This document shows positions 1 to 11,277 of a stretch of 64,000 bases of DNA, one piece after another. The notes under the pieces were generated by a model. The model searched no databases. It saw nothing but the letters and a program-made list of their open reading frames with translations, and had not been told where the DNA came from. This DNA comes from Streptomyces sp. WM4235. GTDB lineage: Bacteria; Actinomycetota; Actinomycetes; Streptomycetales; Streptomycetaceae. Every line of letters begins with the position of its first letter. Within the stretch, counting starts at the first letter, position 1. The translations under genes were made by a program, and so were the position numbers. The stretch covers positions 1-64,000 of the forward strand of contig NZ_LGDE01000432.1 in the NCBI RefSeq assembly GCF_001279725.1, in the 5' to 3' direction.

Positions 1-81
1 GCCTGAACCCCCCCCGCCCCGCCCCACCACCGCCCGAACCCGCCGCCATCAGAACCCCCCCGTCCCCAGAGGAGACCGTTC

Positions 82-1035
82 ATGGAGCAGCAGCTCGACT
101 ACGCGGCCGTGCGCGCCGCCGCCGGTCGGATGGCCGACGCGATCCGTCCCGTCGCCGTGGTGCCCGCCGAACGGGGCGTCTGGTATGCCCTGGAACACCT
201 CCAGCACACCGGCTCCTTCAAGGCGCGCGGAGCCCGGAACTTCCTCGTCGCGCACCGCGAGGCGGGCACCCTCCCCGCCGCCGGGGTGACGATAGCCTCC
301 GGCGGCAACGCGGGTCTCGCCTGCGCCTGGGCGGCCCGCGCGCAGGGGGTGGCCGCGACCGTGTTCCTGCCCGTGAACGCGCCCCGTGTGAAGGTCGAGC
401 GGCTGCGCGGGTACGGGGCCGACGTGCGGCTCGTCGGCGACCGCTACGCCGAAGCGCTGTCCGCCTGCCGGGAGTTCGCCGACGCGAGCGGCGCCCTGAG
501 CAGCCACGCGTACGACCACCCGCTGATCGCCGCGGGCGCCGGCACCCTGCTCGACGAGATCCGGGCGGGGCTTCCGGGCCTGGACACGGTGGTCGTCGCG
601 GTGGGCGGCGGCGGACTGTTCGCCGGTGTGGCCACCGCCGCGCGCGAGCACGGCGTACGGGTCGTGGCGGCCGAACCCGAGAACTGCCGCGCACTGAACG
701 CCGCCCTGGAGGCCGGTCGACCGGTGGACGTCCCGGTGGATTCCGTCGCCGCCGACTCGCTCGGCGCCACCCGCGTCTCCGTCGACGCCCTGGCCGCGGC
801 GCGACAGGGCGACGTGGTGTCGGTGCTCGTCCCCGACGAGGCCATCGTCGCCGCCCGCCGGGGACTCTGGGAAGACCACCGGATCGTGGTCGAGGCGGCC
901 GCCGCCACCGCTCTCGCCGCCCTCCGCGGGGCCCCGGAGCCGCTGGGGGAGCGGGTCGCGGTGATCCTGTGCGGGGCCAACACGGACCCCTCGGACCTGG
1001 CGGCGCCGGCGCCCGGCCGGCAGCCGGTGCGGTAG
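82..1035 (+). CDS. Serine/threonine dehydratase (PLP-dependent)
   Basis: The 317-residue product is a fold-type II pyridoxal-phosphate enzyme of the serine/threonine dehydratase family, which deaminates L-Ser or L-Thr to a 2-oxo acid in the cytoplasm. The PLP-binding lysine is seen in SFKARGA (Lys47) and the phosphate-binding glycine loop in VGGGGLFAG (about residues 172-180). SGGNAG near residue 73 is the usual substrate loop. The C-terminal ACT regulatory domain of biosynthetic IlvA is absent, so a catabolic or broad-specificity role is more likely (inference). GAGGAG lies 8 nt before the ATG. The gene stands alone and converges on the next gene with 16 bp between them. The exact substrate cannot be told from sequence. 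Confidence 0.9.
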   Translation: MEQQLDYAAVRAAAGRMADAIRPVAVVPAERGVWYALEHLQHTGSFKARGARNFLVAHREAGTLPAAGVTIASGGNAGLACAWAARAQGVAATVFLPVNAPRVKVERLRGYGADVRLVGDRYAEALSACREFADASGALSSHAYDHPLIAAGAGTLLDEIRAGLPGLDTVVVAVGGGGLFAGVATAAREHGVRVVAAEPENCRALNAALEAGRPVDVPVDSVAADSLGATRVSVDALAAARQGDVVSVLVPDEAIVAARRGLWEDHRIVVEAAAATALAALRGAPEPLGERVAVILCGANTDPSDLAAPAPGRQPVR

Positions 1036-1051
1036 GAGGCGGGCCCCCGCG

Positions 1052-1501
1052 TCAGTCCTCGTTCTCGTCCCGGACCACGACCACGGTGCTCCGTGCGTAC
1101 TGGACCACCTGCTGGCTCACCGAGCCCAACAGGGCGCCCCTGAAGCCGCCGTACCCCCGCGTGCCGACCACCGTCAGCTCGGCCTCCCGTGACGCCTCGA
1201 CCAACACCTTCGCGGGCGCGCCCTTTTCGACGCGTCGGAAGACCGGGACGCCCGGTGAGGTGCCGACGGCCTCGGCGACGGTGTCGGCGAGCTTGAGGCG
1301 GGCCGCCTCCTCGACGCCGACCAGGTCCTCCTGCGATGTCGGGCCCACCGCGAAGGGGTTGGTGTTCCAGTCCCAACTCATCACGGCGTGTACCCGGCCG
1401 CCGATGGCCTTGGCCTGGGCGACGGCCCAGCGCAGCGCTTCCTTGGAGTGGTTCGAACCGTCCACGCCGACGACGATCAGGGGCTCGGCGGTCTCACTCA
1501 C
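1052..1501 (-). CDS. Universal stress protein (UspA family)
   Basis: The 149-residue protein is a single UspA domain. It begins with the beta-1 motif IVVGVDGS and ends with the ATP-binding signature GTRGYGGFRGALLGSVS followed by VVVVRDE, so an ATP-binding Usp is expected (family knowledge). The GTG start at 1501 was chosen because AGAGGAA precedes it at good distance and the domain begins ten residues later; the frame stays open further upstream but that part has no homologous look. In streptomycetes such proteins often belong to dormancy or redox-stress regulons, but nothing here shows which. A TGTATACA palindrome flanked by CCCTCCC/GGGAGGG (1536-1559) lies in the divergent upstream region. 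Confidence 0.88.
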   Translation of the reverse strand: MSETAEPLIVVGVDGSNHSKEALRWAVAQAKAIGGRVHAVMSWDWNTNPFAVGPTSQEDLVGVEEAARLKLADTVAEAVGTSPGVPVFRRVEKGAPAKVLVEASREAELTVVGTRGYGGFRGALLGSVSQQVVQYARSTVVVVRDENED

Positions 1502-1689
1502 GGTGGGTTCCTCTCGGTTCGTCCGTATTCGCGTTCCCTCCCTGTATACACGGGGAGGGGGTGTCGACCTCGAACGACGATGGTTGCCGCGGTCGAAGAC
1601 TTTGGAGGACAGCCCCCCGCCCCACCGCCCTGCGACAGTCCGATCGTCACCACGATCGACGCGGTGCGGCGAGGCATGGAGGAACGGAC

Positions 1690-2049
1690 GTGGCACAGCG
1701 CAAGGGTTGTCTGATCGGCTGCGGGGTGGTGCTCGTGCTGGGCATCGGCGCCCTCGTGGCACTCTTCCTCGGCGTCGGCAAGTTCGTGGACGCGGCCGGG
1801 AAGACCTTCGTGGAACCCGAGGTCTACCGCTCGGTGAAGGTCGGGGACGCCGAGGACGCGGTCCGCGCCAAGCTGCCCTCGGGCGAAACCTTCGTGAAGG
1901 GGGTCCTCAAGGAGGGCGGTCCGGCCGAACCGGCGGGCAGCGTCTGCTCCTGGTACGTCTCCGCGGCGGACTCCGACGGCAACGACGTGTTCCGCTTCTG
2001 CTTCAAGGACGGAAAGCTCGCGGAGAAGGTCGAGTACCGGATGAAGTAG
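1690..2049 (+). CDS. Small membrane-anchored protein, unknown function
   Basis: This 119-residue protein has one N-terminal transmembrane helix (about residues 9-31, starting CLIGCGVVLVLGIG) and an extracytoplasmic domain of about 85 residues with two cysteines (in SVCSWYV and RFCFKDG) that could form a disulfide. The domain has a SmpA/BamE-like look: YRSVKVGD followed by small beta strands (weak inference). The GTG at 1690 is chosen because GGAGGAA lies 5 nt upstream and the helix starts straight after it. It is divergent from the stress protein gene. I do not recognise a named family. Confidence 0.7.
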   Translation: MAQRKGCLIGCGVVLVLGIGALVALFLGVGKFVDAAGKTFVEPEVYRSVKVGDAEDAVRAKLPSGETFVKGVLKEGGPAEPAGSVCSWYVSAADSDGNDVFRFCFKDGKLAEKVEYRMK

Positions 2050-2361
2050 CGGGGCCCCGACCGCCACCCGGTGGACGTTCCCGCCGTCGGGCCCGGCACC
2101 ATCCCGGCCATCGACGCCCGGGGCCGCACCGGCGTGCGATCCTTCGCGGCGCCCGAGGTAAAGCGCATCAGTCCAGGTGGCGGCGGTGTTGACCGGGGCG
2201 CCCGGGTCTGCGTGCGGGCCCGCCGGCGCGGTGCGGGATGCGGGGATACCCGGCCGGCGGGACCTCGGGCACGTTGACGGGCCCGGCCCTTCGAGCCAGC
2301 GTGGGCGCCGCGCTCCGGCAGCGAGGCCGGAACCGCCGGAACCCCTCCGAAGGCGGCGACG
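2050..2361 (+). other. Upstream region of the sugar ABC operon
   Basis: These 312 bp hold no convincing gene. A perfect 10-bp palindrome of CGGGG/CCCCG lies straight after the upstream stop codon (2050-2059) and could be a short terminator stem. The rest is G+C-rich without a recognisable LacI- or ROK-type operator. A promoter for the operon must lie here but I cannot place it; GTTGACG near 2272 is the closest to a -35 element. Confidence 0.4.
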
Positions 2362-3696
2362 ATGACCCGTTCCCCCGCGCTCCGCACGGCCATCACCACA
2401 CTCGTGGCCGGAGCACTCCTGTCCACCGCGGCATGCGGCATGAACGCCGCCCCGGACGACGTGAGGGAGGCGAGGAGGACCGGCCGCGTGGCGGGCGCGA
2501 TCACCTTCCGCACCCTCCAGCTGAAACCCGCGTACACCTCCTACGTCCAGGGGGTCATCGACGCCTTCGAGGCGAAGTACCCCGAGGTGAAGGTGAGATG
2601 GGAGGACGTGCCGGGCGACGGTTACAACGAGAAGCTCGTCGCCGACGCCCGGGCCGGGGCTCTCCCGGACGTGGTCAACCTCTCCACCGACTCCTTCCAG
2701 CTCCTCGGCGACCGGGGCATGCTCGCCGATGTGGCCGCGCTCGACGCGGAGGTCGCCGAGGACTACGTCCCGGGCTCCTGGGAGCAGTTCAAACTTCCCG
2801 GCAAGGGCGACGGCGTGTTCGCCTATCCCTGGTACGTGACCCCCGAGATCCTCACCTACAACGAGGAACTCTTCGAGCGGGCAGGCCTGGACCCGGCCCG
2901 ACCGCCCACCACCGTCGAGCAGTTCTTCGACTGTGCCGAACGGATAGCCGCCCGCTCCGGCGGCCGCTACGCCGCGTTCATGGCGGACCCCAAGGGGCGA
3001 CTGCCCGGCGACTGGCAGAAGATGGGCGTCCCGATCCTCGACGCGAGCGGGAGCGCGTTCACCTTCGACACCGACAAGGCCGTCGAGTGGGTCGAACGCA
3101 TGAAGGACCTGTACGCCAAGGGCGCGATGCCCAAGGAGTCGCTCCTCAAGGCGGACGACATCAACCAGTTGTACGGCGGCGGGAAACTGGTCTTCGGGCC
3201 GGGCTCCCCGGGCTTCGTCAAGGACATCAAGCGCAACGCCCCACAGGTCTACGCCCACACCCGGGTCGCGGGCGCCGTCACCGGAACGCTCGGCCACATC
3301 GGCATCTACGCACAGTCGCTCGGCATCCGGAAGGACACCGAACACCCGGACGCGGCGGCCGAGTTGGCCAAGTGGGTGACCAACGGACCCAACCAGGTCG
3401 AGTTCGCCAAGAAGGCCACCATCTACCCCTCCAACGCCCGGGGACTGACCGACCCGTACTTCGCGGACCGGGGAGACGGCAAGGACGCCGAGACCGTGGC
3501 CCGCGCGATCGGCGCCGAGCAGCTGAGGACCGCGGACCTCGACGCCAACACCCCCGTGCAGTGGACCAACCAGGTCGGTGACGCGGTGGTCCGCGAGATG
3601 CAGCGGGCCATCCAGGGCGAGCTGGACCCCAAGGCGGCGGTGAGGAAGGCACAGGAGGAGGCGAACAAGCTGCTCGCCGACGCGGCGAACCGGTGA
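2362..3696 (+). CDS. ABC transporter sugar-binding lipoprotein
   Basis: The 444-residue protein is a family 1 extracellular solute-binding protein. A type II signal peptide ends at the lipobox STAAC with Cys25 as lipidation site, so it is tethered to the outer face of the membrane. ITFRTLQL, EVKVRWEDV and YNEELFERAGLDP are typical of carbohydrate-binding members. It captures a sugar or oligosaccharide and delivers it to the two permeases that follow. Its stop codon overlaps the next start (GTGA), so the genes are translationally coupled. The mannosidase at the operon end suggests a mannose-containing glycan as source (inference). The operon has no ATPase; in Streptomyces a shared ATPase such as MsiK commonly serves these importers (established for other sugars). 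Confidence 0.9.
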   Translation: MTRSPALRTAITTLVAGALLSTAACGMNAAPDDVREARRTGRVAGAITFRTLQLKPAYTSYVQGVIDAFEAKYPEVKVRWEDVPGDGYNEKLVADARAGALPDVVNLSTDSFQLLGDRGMLADVAALDAEVAEDYVPGSWEQFKLPGKGDGVFAYPWYVTPEILTYNEELFERAGLDPARPPTTVEQFFDCAERIAARSGGRYAAFMADPKGRLPGDWQKMGVPILDASGSAFTFDTDKAVEWVERMKDLYAKGAMPKESLLKADDINQLYGGGKLVFGPGSPGFVKDIKRNAPQVYAHTRVAGAVTGTLGHIGIYAQSLGIRKDTEHPDAAAELAKWVTNGPNQVEFAKKATIYPSNARGLTDPYFADRGDGKDAETVARAIGAEQLRTADLDANTPVQWTNQVGDAVVREMQRAIQGELDPKAAVRKAQEEANKLLADAANR

Positions 3697-4598
3697 GGGG
3701 TCACGCCGAGGCGGAGACGGGACTCCTCCACCGCACCTGGTGGACGCCCTACCTCTTCCTGGCCCCCGGACTGCTGATGGTGACCTTGTTCAGCCTCTGG
3801 CCGTTCGTCAACACCGTCCTGCTCTCCTTCACCGACGCCCGGATCCTGCGCGGCGGCGGGTTCGTCGGCCTCGACAACTACCGGCGCGCCCTGGCCGACC
3901 CCGACTTCTGGGTCGCGACGGGCAACAGCGTGGTGTACCTGCTCGTCGTCGTGCCGTGCCTGGTCTTCCTGCCGCTGGCCCTCGCCGTCCTCGTCCAGAC
4001 CAGGGTTCCCGGCATCGGCTTCTTCCGGTCCGCCTTCTACACACCGGTGATCGCCTCAGCCGTCGTCGTCGGCCTGATCTGGCAGTGGGTGCTGCGCAGT
4101 GACGGGCTCGTCAACACGGTCTTCCGGAAGCTGAGCATCGTCTCCGAACCGATCCCGTTCCTCACCGACAGCACCATGCTGCTGGTCTCCGCGATGATCG
4201 TGACCGTGTGGAAGGGCCTCGGCTACTACATGGTCTTCTACCTGGCCTCCCTCGGGAACGTCCCCGCCGCCCTGCACGAGGCGGCGGCCCTGGACGGCGC
4301 GGGCACGGTCCGGCGCTTCTTCAGCATCACCGTCCCGCAGGTGAAACCGATGATGCTGTTGGTCGGCACCCTCTCCGCCATCTCCGCGCTGCGCGTGTTC
4401 ACCGAGATCTACATCCTCGGCGGCGAGAGCGGGGGACCCGGCGGCGGCGCCCGCACCCTGCCGTTCCTCATCCGGCAGGTCGGCCTGGGCTTCTCGGGCG
4501 AGACCGGCTACGCCTCGGCCATCTCCATCCTGCTGTTCCTGCTGACGCTGGTGTTCAGCCTGCTGGGCCGCCGCCTCTCCAAGGGAGACGAGAGTTGA
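3693..4598 (+). CDS. Sugar ABC transporter permease (MalF-like)
   Basis: The 301-residue protein has six predicted membrane helices. The first is near residue 20 (PYLFLAPGLLMVTLFSLW), as usual for UgpA/MalF-type permeases. The cytoplasmic EAA loop that contacts the ATPase is present: HEAAALDGAGTVRRFFSI followed by TVPQ. The GTG start overlaps the preceding stop by 4 bp. Together with the next gene it forms the membrane channel of the importer. Family membership is clear; the substrate is only inferred from the mannosidase in the same operon. Confidence 0.92.
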   Translation: MRGHAEAETGLLHRTWWTPYLFLAPGLLMVTLFSLWPFVNTVLLSFTDARILRGGGFVGLDNYRRALADPDFWVATGNSVVYLLVVVPCLVFLPLALAVLVQTRVPGIGFFRSAFYTPVIASAVVVGLIWQWVLRSDGLVNTVFRKLSIVSEPIPFLTDSTMLLVSAMIVTVWKGLGYYMVFYLASLGNVPAALHEAAALDGAGTVRRFFSITVPQVKPMMLLVGTLSAISALRVFTEIYILGGESGGPGGGARTLPFLIRQVGLGFSGETGYASAISILLFLLTLVFSLLGRRLSKGDES

Positions 4599-5470
4599 GC
4601 ACACGGGTCTCCCTCGCCGCGGAGCCGTCCCGGAGGGCCTGGAGCGGTCGCGGGCGCCGACTGCTCGGCCTGGCCGGCCGGTACGCGACGCTGATCGCCG
4701 TGCTCGTGGTCATGCTCGGGCCGATCGTCTGGCAGTTCCTCACCTCGATCCGCGGTCGCACCGAGAACGTGTACGACGGGGTGTTGCCCGCACAACCCAC
4801 CCTGGACAACTACCTCCGGGTCGCCGAATCGTTTCCCCTGCTCCAGTACGTCGGCAACACCCTCGTCGTGGCGGTCCTCGCGATCACCTCGAACACCGCC
4901 TTCTCCGCGATGGGCGGCTACGCGCTCTCCCGCGCCGGCTGGAAGGGCCGCCGAACCGTCTTCACGGTGCTCGTGGCGACCCTGATGTTCCCCTTCGAAT
5001 CCGTGATGATCTCGATGTTCCTGACGATCCGCGACATGGGCCTGGTCGACACCCTCGTCGGCGTGTGGCTGCCCGGCGCCGTCTCCGTCCTCAACATCAT
5101 GGTCATGCGTGCGGCCTTCCTCGCCGTGCCCCGGGAGGTGGAGGAAGCCGCGGTGCTGGACGGAGCAGACGAATGGGCGCGCTTCACCCGGGTGTTCCTG
5201 CCCACCGCCAAGGGCGCCCTGGCCGTCGTGTGCATCACCAGCTTCATGGGCGCCTGGGACGACTTCCTGTGGCCCCTGCTCGTCCTCACCGACAGCGACC
5301 ACTACACCCTGCAACTCGGCCTGAAGACCCTGGCCGGGGCCACCACCGTCAACGACCAGCGGCTCATCGCCGCCGGTGCGATGGCGGCGCTCCTGCCCAT
5401 GCTGCTCCTCTTCCTCGCCCTCCAGCGCTTCTTCTTCAAGGGCGTGGGCGACGGAGCCGTCAAGACCTGA
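4595..5470 (+). CDS. Sugar ABC transporter permease (MalG-like)
   Basis: This 291-residue partner permease has six predicted helices and the EAA loop EEAAVLDGADEWARFTRV followed by FLPTAKG. The start is a TTG at 4595 whose sequence overlaps the stop of the upstream permease (TTGA); the reading frame is open further upstream but only across the MalF-like gene. The N-terminus begins LSTRVSLAAE, with the first helix near residue 30. It closes the transport part of the operon and is followed after 48 bp by the alpha-mannosidase gene, before which TGGAGC gives a ribosome site. Confidence 0.9.
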   Translation: MSTRVSLAAEPSRRAWSGRGRRLLGLAGRYATLIAVLVVMLGPIVWQFLTSIRGRTENVYDGVLPAQPTLDNYLRVAESFPLLQYVGNTLVVAVLAITSNTAFSAMGGYALSRAGWKGRRTVFTVLVATLMFPFESVMISMFLTIRDMGLVDTLVGVWLPGAVSVLNIMVMRAAFLAVPREVEEAAVLDGADEWARFTRVFLPTAKGALAVVCITSFMGAWDDFLWPLLVLTDSDHYTLQLGLKTLAGATTVNDQRLIAAGAMAALLPMLLLFLALQRFFFKGVGDGAVKT

Positions 5471-5518
5471 GCGCCGCCCCCACCCACCACACGACCTCTC
5501 CCTCCTGGAGCAGCCGTC

Positions 5519-8500
5519 ATGCACGACGACCGCAGCGTCACCGAACTCCGCCTCCGCCGGGTCCTCACGGAGCGGATCAAACCCGCCGTACGCTCCCGCC
5601 CGGTCCCGCTCACCGTCGAGCGCTGGGACGCCCCGGGCGAGCCCGTCCCCGTGGCCGAAGGCCTCGCCGCGCCGTACGAGCCCTGCGCCGTCGGCGAACC
5701 GTGGGGCCCGGCCTGGGGCACCACCTGGTTCAAGGTCACCGGGGTCGTCCCTGCCGACCACGCGGGCCGCGTCGTCGAAGCCGTCCTCGACCTCGGCTTC
5801 GACCGGATGATGCCCGGCTTCCAGTGCGAAGGCCTGGTCCACCGCGCCGACGGCACCGAGATCAAGGCACTCAACCCCTACAACGACTGGGTCCGCGTCA
5901 CCGACCTCGCCGAGGGCGGCGAGCGGATCGAGTGGTACGTGGAGGCCGCCGCCAACCCCGTGCTCGTCGATCACCGGGCCACCCACGAGGGCGACCGACT
6001 GACCAGCGGACACCAACCCCTCTATCGGCTCGCCCGGATGGACCTGGTCGTCTTCGAGACCGAGGTGTGGGAACTCGTCCAGGACCTCGACGTCCTCCAC
6101 GACCTCATGGCGCAGCTCGGCGCGGACGACGCCAGACGGTACGAGATCCTGCGCGCCGTCGACGCGTCGCTGGACGCGGTGGACCTCGGCGACATCCCCG
6201 GCACCGCCGGCGAGGCCCGCGCGCGGCTCGCCGCCGTCCTCGCCGCGCCCGCCCACGCCTCCGCGCACCGGATCAGCGCGGTCGGCCACGCCCACATCGA
6301 CTCGGCCTGGCTGTGGCCGCTGCGCGAGACGGTCCGAAAGGTGTCCCGCACCACCTCCAACATGGTCAACCTGATGGACGAGCACCCCGAGTTCGTCTTC
6401 GCCATGTCCCAGGCCCAACAGTTCGACTGGATCAAGACCCACCGTCCCGAACTCTTCGAGCGGATCAAGAAGAAGATCGCGGACGGACAGTTCGTGCCGG
6501 TGGGCGGCATGTGGGTCGAGTCCGACACCAACATGGTCGGCGGCGAGGCCATGGCCCGCCAGTTCCTCTACGGCAAGAAGTTCTTCCTCGACGAGTTCGG
6601 CATCGAGACCCACAACGTCTGGCTGCCCGACTCCTTCGGCTACACCGCCGCCATGCCCCAGATCGTCAAACTGTCCGGCGCCCGCTGGTTCCTCACCCAG
6701 AAGATCTGCTGGTCCCAGGTCAACGCGTTCCCGCACCACACCTTCTGGTGGGAGGGCATCGACGGCAGCCGCGTCTTCACCCACTTCCCGCCCGTCGACA
6801 CCTACAACAGCGACCTCGGCGGGGCGCAGCTCGCGCACGCGGCGCGCAACTACCGCGAGAAGGGGCGCGGTTCACGTTCCCTCGTCCCCTTCGGCTGGGG
6901 TGACGGCGGCGGCGGACCCACCCGCGAACACCTGGCCCGCGCCCGCCGACAGCGGAACCTGGAGGGATCACCGCGCGTCGAGATCGAACGGCCCGACGCC
7001 TTCTTCGAGAAGGCCCACGCCGAGTACGAGGACGCCCCCGTCTGGGCCGGCGAGCTGTACCTGGAGCTCCACCGCGGCACCTACACCTCCCAGGCCAAGA
7101 CCAAACAGGGCAACCGGCACAGCGAATCCCTCCTGCGCGAAGCCGAGTTGTGGGCCGCGACCGCGGCGGTGCGGGTGCCGGGGCAGGCCTACCCGTACGA
7201 GGACCTGGAGCGGATCTGGAAGACCGTGCTGCTGCACCAGTTCCACGACATCCTGCCCGGATCCTCCATCGCCTGGGTGCACCGCGAGGCGCGCGAGACG
7301 TACGCGAGGGTCCGGGAGGAGCTCACGGCGATCACCCGCGCCGCGCAGCTCGCGCTGGCGGGGGAGGGAGCGGAGCGGCTGGTCTTCAACTGCGCCCCGC
7401 ACGCCCGACGCGGCGTCCCCGCGGGCGGCGCGGCTCCGCCCGCGCCGGCCGGTCGGTCGGTGACGGTGGGGGAGCGGGCGGGCGGTGGGCACGTCCTCGT
7501 CAACGGACGGCTGCGCGTGGAGATCGACGGCCGGGGCCTGATCGTGTCGGCGTACGACCTGGAGGCGGACCGGGAGTCGCTCGCGCCGGGAGGCGCGGCC
7601 AACCTGCTCCAGATCCACCCCGACTTCCCCAACATGTGGGACGCCTGGGACATCGAGGCCTTCTACCGCCACCGGGTCACCGACCTCGTGGAATGGGACG
7701 CCCTGGAGGTCACGGAGAGCGGCCCGGAGGCGGCGACGGTGCGGGTCACCCGCTCCTTCGGCTCCTCCCGGACGACGCAGTCGATCACCCTGCGATCGGA
7801 GTCCAGGACGGTGGACCTGGTCACCGAGGTGGACTGGCACGAGACGGAGAGGTTCCTCAAGGCCGCTTTCCCGCTCGACGTGAAGGCCGAACGCTCGGCC
7901 TCGGAGACCCAGTTCGGACACGTCCACCGGCCCACCCACACCAACACCTCATGGGAGGCCGCCAAGTTCGAGATCTGTGCCCACCGGTGGATCCACGTGG
8001 AGGAACCCGGCTGGGGGGTCGCGCTGCTCAACGAGTCCACCTACGGGCACGACGTGACCCGTGACGTGCGGCCCGACGGCGGCCAGACCACCACGGTCCG
8101 ACTGTCCCTGTTGAGGGCTCCGCGCTACCCCGACCCGGAGACGGACCAGGGAGCCCACACCCTGCGCCATTCCCTCGCGCCCGGCGCGAGCCTCGGGGAC
8201 GCTGTACGGGAGGGACACGCGCTGAACCTGCCGGAACGGGTCGTCACCGGCGCCGGCCCGGTCGCCCCCCTGGTCGCCGTGGACGACGACGCGGTGGTCG
8301 TCGAGGCGGTCAAGCTCGCCGAGGACCGCGGCGGGGACGTGGTCGTCCGTCTCTACGAGTCCCGGGGCGGGCGGGCCGTCGCCCGGCTGACGGCGGGCTT
8401 CCCGATCTCGGCCGCCGTCGAGAGCGACCTGCTGGAACGGCCGCTGGAGGGCGTGGCCGTCGGCGCCCCGGCGGCGGACGGCACGGTGCGGCTGACCCTG

Positions 8501-8542
8501 CGCCCGTTCCAGATCGTCACGATCCGCCTGCGCCGGGCCTGA
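5519..8542 (+). CDS. Alpha-mannosidase, glycoside hydrolase family 38
   Basis: The 1007-residue enzyme hydrolyses terminal alpha-mannosyl residues. GHAHIDSAWLWPLRET near residue 255 contains the zinc-binding His and Asp, and WLPDSFGYTAAMPQI near residue 368 fits the region of the catalytic nucleophile. The middle region (QFHDILPGSSI near 577) and C-terminal beta domains are typical of GH38. No signal peptide is seen, so it should act in the cytoplasm on imported mannosides, which fits its place behind a sugar importer. The length is normal for the bacterial type. The operon ends at a strong hairpin beginning 6 bp after the stop codon. Confidence 0.95.
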   Translation: MHDDRSVTELRLRRVLTERIKPAVRSRPVPLTVERWDAPGEPVPVAEGLAAPYEPCAVGEPWGPAWGTTWFKVTGVVPADHAGRVVEAVLDLGFDRMMPGFQCEGLVHRADGTEIKALNPYNDWVRVTDLAEGGERIEWYVEAAANPVLVDHRATHEGDRLTSGHQPLYRLARMDLVVFETEVWELVQDLDVLHDLMAQLGADDARRYEILRAVDASLDAVDLGDIPGTAGEARARLAAVLAAPAHASAHRISAVGHAHIDSAWLWPLRETVRKVSRTTSNMVNLMDEHPEFVFAMSQAQQFDWIKTHRPELFERIKKKIADGQFVPVGGMWVESDTNMVGGEAMARQFLYGKKFFLDEFGIETHNVWLPDSFGYTAAMPQIVKLSGARWFLTQKICWSQVNAFPHHTFWWEGIDGSRVFTHFPPVDTYNSDLGGAQLAHAARNYREKGRGSRSLVPFGWGDGGGGPTREHLARARRQRNLEGSPRVEIERPDAFFEKAHAEYEDAPVWAGELYLELHRGTYTSQAKTKQGNRHSESLLREAELWAATAAVRVPGQAYPYEDLERIWKTVLLHQFHDILPGSSIAWVHREARETYARVREELTAITRAAQLALAGEGAERLVFNCAPHARRGVPAGGAAPPAPAGRSVTVGERAGGGHVLVNGRLRVEIDGRGLIVSAYDLEADRESLAPGGAANLLQIHPDFPNMWDAWDIEAFYRHRVTDLVEWDALEVTESGPEAATVRVTRSFGSSRTTQSITLRSESRTVDLVTEVDWHETERFLKAAFPLDVKAERSASETQFGHVHRPTHTNTSWEAAKFEICAHRWIHVEEPGWGVALLNESTYGHDVTRDVRPDGGQTTTVRLSLLRAPRYPDPETDQGAHTLRHSLAPGASLGDAVREGHALNLPERVVTGAGPVAPLVAVDDDAVVVEAVKLAEDRGGDVVVRLYESRGGRAVARLTAGFPISAAVESDLLERPLEGVAVGAPAADGTVRLTLRPFQIVTIRLRRA

Positions 8543-8547
8543 CCCCC

Positions 8548-8580
8548 GGCCCCGGCCCGGTGCGACCCCGGGCCGGGGCC
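8548..8580 (+). terminator. Hairpin terminator after the mannosidase operon
   Basis: A perfect 13-bp G+C stem (GGCCCCGGCCCGG and its complement, 8548-8560 and 8568-8580) with a 7-nt loop begins 6 nt after the mannosidase stop codon. There is no T-tract, which is common for Streptomyces terminators. Confidence 0.75.
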
Positions 8581-8635
8581 CCGGCCTCGTGAGCTGTGCC
8601 ACAGCCCGAGACCGCACAGGCCGTGCGGCACGTGA

Positions 8636-10783
<2,148 letters not shown>

Positions 10784-10827
10784 CGACGGCCCTCTGACGA
10801 CGCGGGATCCCGCGCGGATCAAAGGTG

Positions 10828-10856
10828 TTGTGGCGGCCCGGCCGGGCCGCCACAAT
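10828..10856. promoter_or_regulatory. 28-bp perfect palindrome containing a leaderless promoter
   Basis: Positions 10828-10855 are a perfect palindrome with 14-bp arms: TTGTGGCGGCCCGG followed directly by its complement. It follows the flavin oxidoreductase stop by 44 bp and may terminate that transcript. Its ends also give TTGTGG (10828-10833) and CACAAT (10851-10856) separated by 17 bp, placing a transcription start at or next to the GTG at 10864, which has no ribosome-binding site. A leaderless promoter inside an operator-like palindrome is therefore possible. Confidence 0.5.
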
Positions 10857-10863
10857 TCCTCGG

Positions 10864-11277
10864 GTGACGCTGACACCCGCAGACGCCGACAAGATCCTCG
10901 CCGACAACTTCGCCCCCTGGGTGCTCGCCCTCGGCCTCACCGTCCGGGAGACGGGGGAGCGGCACGCCGTCCTGCGGCTGCCGTGGTCCGACGACCTGGC
11001 CCGGGACGGCGGCGGGCTCAGCGGACAGGCCCTGATGGCCGCCGCCGACACGGCCACCGTCATCGCGATCTCCGCCGCGCGCGGCGCGTACGGACCCATG
11101 ACCACCGTCCAACAGTCGACCAGCTTCCAACGTCCCGTGGTCGGGGCCGATGTGCTGATCGACGTACGGATCACCAAACTCGGCAAGCGCATGGCGTTCG
11201 CGGACATCACCATGACGCCGGACGGCTCCGCGGAGCCGGCCGCCAAGGCCTCCACCGTCTACGCGCTGCTCGGGTGA
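10864..11277 (+). CDS. PaaI-family hotdog thioesterase
   Basis: The 137-residue protein has the hotdog thioesterase pattern: GGGLSGQALMAAADTA near residue 42-57 supplies the helix and the conserved Asp, and VQQSTSFQRPV a central strand. These enzymes hydrolyse acyl-CoA, often aryl-CoA esters. The first in-frame GTG consistent with homologous proteins is at 10864. No Shine-Dalgarno sequence precedes it, which suits a leaderless mRNA from the palindromic promoter just upstream. Its stop overlaps the next start (GTGA), so it is coupled to the exporter gene. Confidence 0.85.
   Translation: MTLTPADADKILADNFAPWVLALGLTVRETGERHAVLRLPWSDDLARDGGGLSGQALMAAADTATVIAISAARGAYGPMTTVQQSTSFQRPVVGADVLIDVRITKLGKRMAFADITMTPDGSAEPAAKASTVYALLG

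Noticed and set aside
4508..6838. A 776-codon minus-strand frame across the second permease and the mannosidase gene.
   Set aside because: Shadow of strongly biased coding DNA on the plus strand.
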